From NCBI GenBank assembly GCA_017547995.1, contig JAFYNW010000212.1, positions 1 to 8,055 on the forward strand: a stretch of DNA of 8,055 nt, in the 5' to 3' direction. The first letter of the stretch is position 1; each line of letters begins with the position of its first letter. Of this stretch, positions 1-4,305 are shown piece after piece. The notes beneath the pieces were generated by a model, which was given only the letters and a program-made list of their open reading frames with translations, was not told the DNA's origin and made no database searches. Source of the stretch: Clostridia bacterium. Its GTDB lineage: Bacteria; Bacillota; Clostridia; Oscillospirales; Butyricicoccaceae. The translations under genes and the position numbers were made by a program.

Positions 1-689
1 GATGCGATGGAGTTTGAAATCACGTTGAGGAAAACCCTTCTTATCTTTTCCTCGTCAATCATAACGGAGAAATCATCCTTCGGCAGATTGAGAGTAAACT
101 TCACAGGTAAATCTGACGCTACGTCACTTACGCTTTCGATGAGGGATGAGAGAAACTGACAGAAGGAAACCTTTTCATAGTTTACGTAGTGAACGTTTGC
201 AAGATGATTGTTATATGAAGAAATATTCTTCGAAAGACGGTTGAGCTTCATAAGCTGCTTGTTCATAAGAGCAAGAGCATCCTCATCACAATCGGGATGA
301 GCCGAAGAGATATTTTCCATCACCAACGAAAGAACGGAAACAGAGGAATCAAGCTCTTTGGAAACCTTGTTCACAGGCTGTGCAGGAAGGGAAGAGGATT
401 TCTCGTTCACAGCATCCTTCACAAAGATAAGTATCTCGTCGTTTTCCACCTTTGCATTGACGTGAACCATATTTCCAAGGAAAGAAACTGTGTCGTTAAA
501 CGTACCATTCTGACGGCAGGAGAAGATAATCTGCGCCGCTGCATCGTCGGAGAAAATATCGTTGAGATTCTTGCCGGTAAGGTCTGCGCCCGTATAGGAA
601 ACGAGGGCCTCGCTTGTAAAAACAACGCGTCCGGAGAAGGTAGAAGCGAGCATATATTCAATTGGGAGGCTGAAAGAAAGCTCCTGCAT
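1..689 (-). CDS. PAS-domain sensor histidine kinase-like protein, 3' part cut off by window edge; phospho-acceptor His apparently replaced
   Basis: Reading the minus strand from ATG at 689 gives 229 codons with no stop before the window edge. An in-frame TAG lies just upstream (about 726-724), and a weak GGGTGG-like ribosome site sits 7-9 nt before the ATG. Residues about 10-92 look like a PAS fold (FSGRVVFTSEALVSYTGADL, then VENDEILIFVKD). Residues about 106-165 look like the dimerisation helices of a histidine kinase, and residues 212-229 (DEEKIRRVFLNVISNSIA) match the N-box that opens the HATPase domain, with N226 in the Mg-binding position. The H-box normally reads SHELRTPL; here it reads SKELDSSV, so lysine 111 stands where the phosphorylated His is expected. 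There is no transmembrane segment or signal peptide, so the protein is probably cytosolic. It is divergent from gap and uses TCA and TTA codons that its neighbours avoid. The kinase-like family is fairly sure; activity and partner are unknown. Confidence 0.75.
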   Translation of the reverse strand, partial: MQELSFSLPIEYMLASTFSGRVVFTSEALVSYTGADLTGKNLNDIFSDDAAAQIIFSCRQNGTFNDTVSFLGNMVHVNAKVENDEILIFVKDAVNEKSSSLPAQPVNKVSKELDSSVSVLSLVMENISSAHPDCDEDALALMNKQLMKLNRLSKNISSYNNHLANVHYVNYEKVSFCQFLSSLIESVSDVASDLPVKFTLNLPKDDFSVMIDEEKIRRVFLNVISNSIA

Positions 690-739
690 TATAAGACCAC
701 CCTTCCGTAACGTATTGAGAGGAAACTAACTCACTATAA

Positions 740-768
740 ATTATAAACCATAAATCGACAAAAAGCAA
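740..768 (-). promoter_or_regulatory. Sigma-A-type promoter of the kinase-like gene
   Basis: On the minus strand TTGCTT (768-763) and TATAAT (745-740) are separated by exactly 17 bp, about 50 nt upstream of the kinase ATG. The -10 is a perfect consensus and the -35 matches four of six positions. A Spo0A-box-like heptamer lies inside the spacer and two more lie just upstream of the -35. Confidence 0.6.
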
Positions 769-790
769 TAAAATACGACATTTTTCGACA
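754..790 (-). promoter_or_regulatory. Array of three Spo0A-box-like heptamers
   Basis: Read on the minus strand, three direct repeats occur: TGTCGAA at 790-784 (exact match to the 0A box), TGTCGTA at 780-774, and TGTCGAT at 760-754. Their starts are 10 and 20 bp apart, which places all three on the same helical face. Spo0A~P is known to bind TGTCGAA boxes, often in tandem at 10-bp spacing around the -35 of promoters it controls. Here two boxes lie upstream of the -35 and one lies in the spacer of the kinase-gene promoter. The motif and spacing are seen directly; Spo0A as the ligand is inference. Confidence 0.5.
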
Positions 791-811
791 AAATAATTTT
801 TTAATTTGTCG
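786..811. repeat. 26-bp AT-rich palindrome between divergent promoters
   Basis: CGACAAAATAA (786-796) and TTAATTTGTCG (801-811) are inverted copies of 11 bp with one mismatch around a TTTT centre. The outer ends are the CGACA cores of one minus-strand and one plus-strand Spo0A-box-like site (the latter TGTCGTT at 807-813). Six T follow on the plus strand, but nothing on that strand lies upstream to be terminated, so an operator-like role is more likely than a terminator. Confidence 0.4.
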
Positions 812-830
812 TTTTTTCTCATTTACCCTC

Positions 831-858
831 TTGTTTTTATTTATAAATAGTGTATAAT
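831..858 (+). promoter_or_regulatory. Promoter of gap
   Basis: TTGTTT at 831-836 and a perfect TATAAT at 853-858 are separated by 16 bp. A start near 865 would give a leader of about 50 nt before the gap ATG at 917. No structured element is visible in this leader. A Spo0A-box-like TGTCGTT (807-813) lies 17 bp upstream of the -35. Confidence 0.6.
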
Positions 859-906
859 ATGGTTATAGTATGTAAAAACCCATTAAAAATATAAAATGCA
901 ATTTTT

Positions 907-911
907 GGAGG
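907..911 (+). promoter_or_regulatory. Shine-Dalgarno GGAGG that fixes the gap start
   Basis: GGAGG lies 5 nt before ATG 917. This selects ATG 917 over the in-frame ATG at 896, which would add seven residues ahead of the usual GAPDH N-terminus and place the ribosome site inside the gene. Confidence 0.9.
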
Positions 912-916
912 AAGAC

Positions 917-1927
917 ATGGGCGTTAAAATTGGTATCAATGGTTTTGGCAGAATCGGCAGACTCGTTCTCCGTTCCAGCATCAATAATCCTGAATGTGAC
1001 TACGTAGCAATCAATGCTCCTAGAAAGACACCTGAATATCTTGCTTATATGTTCAAGTACGACACAGTTCACGGCAGATATAAGGGCGAAGTTACATATG
1101 ATGAAAATCATCTCATCATCGACGGCAAGAAAATTGTTATCTTTACAGAAAATGACCCTAAGAACATCCCATGGGGTGAAGTAGGCGTTGAATACGTTGT
1201 AGAAAGCTCCGGTGCTTTCAAGACAATCGAAAAGGCAAGCGCTCATATCGAAGCTGGTGCTAAGAAGGTTATCATCACAGCTCCTTCTTCCGATGCTCCA
1301 ATGTTCGTATGCGGTGTTAACCTCGACAAGTACACAAAGGACATGACTGTTGTTTCCAACGCATCCTGCACAACAAACTGCCTTGCTCCTTTGGCTAAGG
1401 TTATCAACGATAACTTCGGCATCAAGGAAGGTCTCATGACAACTGTTCACGCTACAACAAACACACAGAAGACAGTTGACGGTACATCCGCTAAGGACTG
1501 GAGAGGCGGCCGTGCAGCAGCAGGCAACATCATTCCATCCTCCACAGGCGCAGCTAAGGCAGTAGGTAAGGTTATCCCAGAACTCAAGGGCAAGCTTACA
1601 GGTATGGCTTTCCGCGTTCCAACTCTCGACGTTTCTGTTGTTGACCTTACAGTTAACCTCGAAAAGAGCGCTACATACGAAGAAATCTGCGCAGTTATCA
1701 AGAAGGCTTCCGAAAACGAACTCAAGGGCATCCTTGGCTACACAAATGAAGACGTTGTTTCTTCCGACTTCGTAGGCGAAAGCTGCATCAGCGTATTTGA
1801 CGAAAAGGCAGGTATCGCTCTTACAGATAACTTCGTAAAGCTCGTTGCTTGGTATGACAACGAATACGGCTATTCCGCAAAGACAGTAGATCTCCTTCTC
1901 CACATGGCAGAAGTTGACAAAAAATAA
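917..1927 (+). CDS. gap: Glyceraldehyde-3-phosphate dehydrogenase, type I, probably NADP(H)-accepting
   Basis: This 336-residue protein has the usual GAPDH length. It carries out the reversible phosphorylating oxidation of glyceraldehyde 3-phosphate to 1,3-bisphosphoglycerate in cytosolic glycolysis or gluconeogenesis. The Rossmann motif INGFGRIGRL is at residues 7-16. The catalytic Cys151 is in SNASCTTNCLAP and His178 is in TTVHAT. R233 sits in FRVPT, and the WYDNEYGYS signature is at 312-320. The middle (WRGGRAAAGNIIPSSTGAAK) resembles E. coli GapA and eukaryotic enzymes more than Bacillus GapA. The Asp that binds the NAD ribose in ND-type enzymes is Ala34 here (VAINAPR), as I recall for B. 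subtilis GapB (AINASY), and the Pro equivalent to P188 is Thr190. Both changes favour acceptance of NADP. It has its own promoter and no pgk or cggR beside it in the window. GAPDH identity is certain; cofactor preference is inference. Confidence 0.98.
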   Translation: MGVKIGINGFGRIGRLVLRSSINNPECDYVAINAPRKTPEYLAYMFKYDTVHGRYKGEVTYDENHLIIDGKKIVIFTENDPKNIPWGEVGVEYVVESSGAFKTIEKASAHIEAGAKKVIITAPSSDAPMFVCGVNLDKYTKDMTVVSNASCTTNCLAPLAKVINDNFGIKEGLMTTVHATTNTQKTVDGTSAKDWRGGRAAAGNIIPSSTGAAKAVGKVIPELKGKLTGMAFRVPTLDVSVVDLTVNLEKSATYEEICAVIKKASENELKGILGYTNEDVVSSDFVGESCISVFDEKAGIALTDNFVKLVAWYDNEYGYSAKTVDLLLHMAEVDKK

Positions 1928-1949
1928 TTGCAAAACCTCTTGCAATTAT
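1924..1949 (+). other. Perfect 10-bp hairpin at the end of gap, overlapping the next promoter
   Basis: ATAATTGCAA (1924-1933) and TTGCAATTAT (1940-1949) pair perfectly around a 6-nt loop. The left arm contains the gap stop codon TAA (1925-1927) and the right arm contains the -35 hexamer of the downstream promoter. No U-run follows, so it is a poor intrinsic terminator. It may protect the gap mRNA 3' end, or simply reflect shared sequence with the promoter. Confidence 0.5.
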
Positions 1950-1968
1950 CAAAACTTTGTGGTATAAT
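1940..1968 (+). promoter_or_regulatory. Promoter of the rimP-nusA-infB operon
   Basis: TTGCAA (1940-1945), a 17-bp spacer and a perfect TATAAT (1963-1968) form a sigma-A-type promoter. Initiation near 1975 would give a leader of about 75 nt before the rimP ATG at 2049. No other convincing promoter is visible further into the operon. Confidence 0.6.
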
Positions 1969-1993
1969 CTACTACAGTATGATAAGTGTTGAC

Positions 1994-2019
1994 GAAAGAG
2001 TGGGTTATCCCACTCTTTC
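1994..2019 (+). promoter_or_regulatory. Leader stem-loop upstream of rimP, attenuator candidate
   Basis: GAAAGAGTGGG (1994-2004) pairs perfectly with CCCACTCTTTC (2009-2019) around a TTAT loop. It is followed by TTGTATATTTA, an interrupted U-rich stretch. The element lies in the predicted 5' leader, 18 nt before the rimP Shine-Dalgarno. It could terminate read-through from gap, attenuate the operon in a NusA-sensitive way, or stabilise the leader. No clear alternative (antiterminator) pairing was found by eye. Confidence 0.55.
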
Positions 2020-2036
2020 TTGTATATTTAAGAGAT

Positions 2037-2042
2037 AAGGAG
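2037..2042 (+). promoter_or_regulatory. Shine-Dalgarno AAGGAG that fixes the rimP start
   Basis: AAGGAG lies 6 nt before ATG 2049. The longer in-frame reading from 1986 would run its first 21 codons through the leader hairpin and this ribosome site, so it is not the start. Confidence 0.9.
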
Positions 2043-2048
2043 ATAAGT

Positions 2049-2501
2049 ATGACAACAAAAGAGCTTCTCGAAAAAGTTTCCAAGATGTGTGAAACTCCGC
2101 TTAATGAATGCGAATGCACACTTTGGGACGTAACGTTTGAAAAAGAAGGCGCAAGATACGTCCTCACTGTCTATATTGACAGAGAAGGCGGTGTTTACAC
2201 AGACGACTGCGAAAAGGTCAGCCGCTATATCGATCCTCTCCTTGATGCGAAGGAATTCGATTCCCTTCCTGAATATATGCTGACAGTTTCTTCTGCAGGT
2301 CTTGAAAGACATATCACAAAGAAAGAGCATTTCCAGTGGGCAATGGGCAAGGACGTAGACGCAACGTTCTATAAGGCAATCAACGGCAATAAGGCAGTAT
2401 GCGGCGAGCTTAATGCATTCGACGATGAAACTGTCACAATCGGCGGCGAAAAGTATAACAGAGCAGACGTCGCAAGCGTAAGACTTCACTTTGAGTTTTA
2501 A
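2049..2501 (+). CDS. rimP: Ribosome maturation factor RimP
   Basis: This 150-residue protein has normal RimP length. RimP binds the free 30S subunit in the cytosol and assists late assembly around the S12 region. The N-terminal domain (about residues 1-88) carries the family pattern WDVTFEKEGARYVLTVYIDREGG, then CEKVSRYIDPLLD and the signature YMLTVSSAGLERHI. The family usually has VSSPG at this point, so the proline is alanine here. The C-terminal part (about 90-150) is the SH3-like domain, ending GGEKYNRADVASVRLHFEF. It is the first gene of the operon, behind its own promoter and a leader hairpin, and is separated from nusA by 39 nt. The position directly before nusA is the standard arrangement in bacteria and supports the call. 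Confidence 0.95.
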   Translation: MTTKELLEKVSKMCETPLNECECTLWDVTFEKEGARYVLTVYIDREGGVYTDDCEKVSRYIDPLLDAKEFDSLPEYMLTVSSAGLERHITKKEHFQWAMGKDVDATFYKAINGNKAVCGELNAFDDETVTIGGEKYNRADVASVRLHFEF

Positions 2502-2540
2502 TCACTAAATTAACGTATATAAAATATTAAGGAGTTAGAT

Positions 2541-3614
2541 ATGAGCGTAGAAATCATCAGAGCTCTTGAAGAGCTCGAGGCTGAAAAGGGAATTATGAAG
2601 AGCTATATGCTCGATAGAATTTCCCAGGGTATGATCGCAGCGTATAAGGCACTTTTCAAGAAGGACCCTTACAACGCACCAACAGACAACGTTGAAGCTT
2701 CTATCGATCCGGAAACAGGCGTTATCTCTGTTTTCGTAACAAAGGTAGTTGTTGACGACGAACCAGAAAACTATTCCACAGAAATCACAATCGAAGAAGC
2801 TATGGAATATACACCAAATCCACAGCTCGGCGATGCAATCAAGATTGAAGTTGATACAAAGGACTTCTCCAGAATTGCTACACAGACAGCAAAGCAGGTT
2901 ATTATCCAGGGTATCAGAGAAGCAGAAAGAGGAATGGTCCTCGCTGCATTCAGCTCCAAGGAACACGAAATCCTCTCTGCTACAGTTATCAAGATTGACG
3001 CTAGATACGGCAATATGATTCTTGAAATCGGCGGCGGCAGCGACAAGACAGAAGTTATGATGCAGGCTTCCGAACAGGTAAGAGGCGAAGTCATCAAGGA
3101 AGGCGACGTTATCAAGGTTTACGTTGCTGAAGTAAGAAACGGCGCTAAGGGTCCACAGATCGATATCTCCAGAACACACCCAGGCCTCGTTAAGCGTCTC
3201 TTCGAACTCGAAGTTCCGGAAATTTACGACGGCACAGTTGTTATCAACGCAGTTGCTCGTGAAGCAGGCAGCAGAAGCAAGATCGCTGTATTCGCAACAG
3301 ATGAAAACGTTGACCCGGTAGGCGCATGCGTAGGTCCACGCGGCAGCCGTGTCGGCGCTATCGTAAACGAACTCAGAGGCGAAAAGATCGATATCATCCG
3401 TCACCACGACGACCCAGCTAAGTTCGTAGCAGAAGCACTTTCCCCATCCGAAGTAATTTCCGTAACAATGCACGAAGACGGCAAGAGCTGCACAGTTATC
3501 GTTCCAGATACACAGCTTTCCCTCGCTATCGGCAAGGAAGGCCAGAACGCACGTCTTGCTGCAAAGCTCACAGGTCTCAAGATCGACATCAAGCCAGAAT
3601 CCCAGGCTCAGTAA
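2541..3614 (+). CDS. nusA: Transcription termination/antitermination factor NusA
   Basis: NusA binds RNA polymerase near the RNA exit channel, promotes pausing and hairpin-dependent termination, and takes part in antitermination. At 357 residues it is the short Gram-positive form, lacking the C-terminal repeats of E. coli NusA. The N-terminal polymerase-binding domain covers about 1-130 (EIIRALEELEAEKGI...RISQGMIAAYKALFKK). An S1 domain follows at about 135-200 (EILSATVIKIDARYGNMILE). KH1 (about 230-290) has DPVGACVGPRGSRVGAIVNE with its GPRG loop at 265-268, and KH2 (about 300-352) has TQLSLAIGKEGQNARLAAKL with GKEG at 331-334. AAGGAG (2529-2534) lies 6 nt before the ATG. It sits 18 nt ahead of the ylxR ATG. 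NusA often acts on its own operon leader, which makes the rimP leader hairpin of interest. Confidence 0.98.
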   Translation: MSVEIIRALEELEAEKGIMKSYMLDRISQGMIAAYKALFKKDPYNAPTDNVEASIDPETGVISVFVTKVVVDDEPENYSTEITIEEAMEYTPNPQLGDAIKIEVDTKDFSRIATQTAKQVIIQGIREAERGMVLAAFSSKEHEILSATVIKIDARYGNMILEIGGGSDKTEVMMQASEQVRGEVIKEGDVIKVYVAEVRNGAKGPQIDISRTHPGLVKRLFELEVPEIYDGTVVINAVAREAGSRSKIAVFATDENVDPVGACVGPRGSRVGAIVNELRGEKIDIIRHHDDPAKFVAEALSPSEVISVTMHEDGKSCTVIVPDTQLSLAIGKEGQNARLAAKLTGLKIDIKPESQAQ

Positions 3615-3632
3615 TAAGCAAAGGAGGAGCGT

Positions 3633-3905
3633 ATGCAGAAGAAAATCCCACAAAGACAGTGTGTGGCATGCCGTGGACACTTTGATAAAAGAACGTTGGG
3701 CAGAGTCGTCAAGACTCCTGAAGGCAATATAGTTTTCGATAAGACAGGCAAAGTAAACGGCAGAGGAGCATACGTCTGCCTCAATGTTGCGTGTTTCAGA
3801 AAAGCAGTAAAGTCCAATGCTCTCCAGAGAGCGCTGGAATGTCAGATCCCTTCGGAAGCTATTGAAGCTATCGAAAGAGAAATTGGGGGTAATGATGCAG
3901 GATAA
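3633..3905 (+). CDS. rnpM: YlxR/RnpM family RNA-binding regulator
   Basis: This 90-residue protein has the full YlxR pattern: RQCVACR at 8-14 with the two cysteines, then TLGRVVKTPEGNIVFDKTGK, the hallmark GRGAYVC at 43-49, and a third-helix region ACFRKAVKSNALQRAL. The family member in Bacillus subtilis has been described as binding the RNase P RNA and modulating tRNA processing (RnpM), and earlier as a nucleoid-associated regulator. The cellular role here is inferred from that. A strong AAGGAGG (3621-3627) lies 5 nt before ATG 3633. It follows nusA by 18 nt and overlaps the start of ylxQ, the standard order in Firmicutes. The last few residues after the core (about 75-90) are variable. Confidence 0.93.
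   Translation: MQKKIPQRQCVACRGHFDKRTLGRVVKTPEGNIVFDKTGKVNGRGAYVCLNVACFRKAVKSNALQRALECQIPSEAIEAIEREIGGNDAG
3885..3889 (+). promoter_or_regulatory. G-run ribosome site that selects the ylxQ start
   Basis: GGGGG lies 5 nt before ATG 3895 but only 2 nt before the adjacent ATG 3892, so 3895 is preferred. The site lies inside the end of ylxR, which suggests translational coupling. The in-frame ATG at 3817 has no such site and would add residues absent from the family. Confidence 0.6.
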
Positions 3906-4302
3906 TATCCTTTCTTTTATCGGTCTCGCAAGAAGAGCCGGCTCAGTTGAGCTCGGCGCAGAGAAGGTATATGAAATGGCAAGCTTCGGCAAAGCCAAAA
4001 TGGTACTTCTTGCGGACGATGTTGCGGGTAACACAGTAAATGCTGTCAAGAACACCTGTTCTCGTAAAGAGATTCCGGTTGTAAAAGCCGGTTGCTCCAA
4101 AGACGAGCTCGGTCCTGCAGTAGGCTTCGCACAGTGCGGGGTTATTACTGTCACCGACACAGGTTTCGCGCTCTCCCTTGCTGAAAAGATGGGGCTGAGC
4201 GATGTTGCTGAGCTTCTCAAGGGCAAAAAAGCCAGAGAGAAGAAGCGTTTCGAGAAAAAACACGGAGCGCAGGGCAAGACAGCAGCGGCGAAAAGGAGAT
4301 AA
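3895..4302 (+). CDS. ylxQ: L7Ae/L30e-family RNA-binding protein YlxQ
   Basis: This 135-residue protein begins MQDNILSFIGLARRAGSVELGAEKV, the characteristic opening of YlxQ. It continues with the L7Ae-type core (KMVLLADDVAGNTVNAVKN, then IPVVKAGCSKDELGPAVG) to about residue 100. Proteins of this fold bind kink-turn RNA; for YlxQ the natural RNA partner is not settled. The last 25 residues are a strongly basic tail (KGKKAREKKRFEKKHG and onward) that likely adds non-specific RNA affinity. It overlaps the ylxR end by 11 nt and ends 3 nt before infB, whose ribosome site lies in its final codons. The start could alternatively be ATG 3892, adding one Met. It carries the only TCA codon (3943-3945) I found in the plus-strand genes. 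Confidence 0.9.
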   Translation: MQDNILSFIGLARRAGSVELGAEKVYEMASFGKAKMVLLADDVAGNTVNAVKNTCSRKEIPVVKAGCSKDELGPAVGFAQCGVITVTDTGFALSLAEKMGLSDVAELLKGKKAREKKRFEKKHGAQGKTAAAKRR

Positions 4303-4305
4303 GAC

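Noticed and set aside
297..710. A 137-codon plus-strand frame
   Set aside because: It lies opposite the PAS/histidine kinase-like gene, which has recognisable domains and a promoter; the plus-strand translation has no recognisable pattern.
786..817. Intrinsic terminator (palindrome followed by six T)
   Set aside because: The stem is AT-rich and no plus-strand gene lies upstream within the window, so an operator-like role fits better.
896..916. Earlier gap start at ATG 896
   Set aside because: The GGAGG ribosome site falls inside this extension and correctly positions ATG 917, which also gives the usual GAPDH N-terminus.
863..1945. A 360-codon minus-strand frame opposite gap
   Set aside because: Same in-register shadow effect; gap on the plus strand has all catalytic motifs and its own promoter and ribosome site.
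1986..2048. Earlier rimP start at 1986
   Set aside because: The extension would run through the leader hairpin and the AAGGAG; ATG 2049 has ideal spacing and the right family length.
2491..2523. Possible promoter between rimP and nusA (TTGAGT ... TATATA)
   Set aside because: The spacing is 19 bp or more and the hexamers are weak; AT-rich composition explains them. A 39-nt gap fits a continuous operon.
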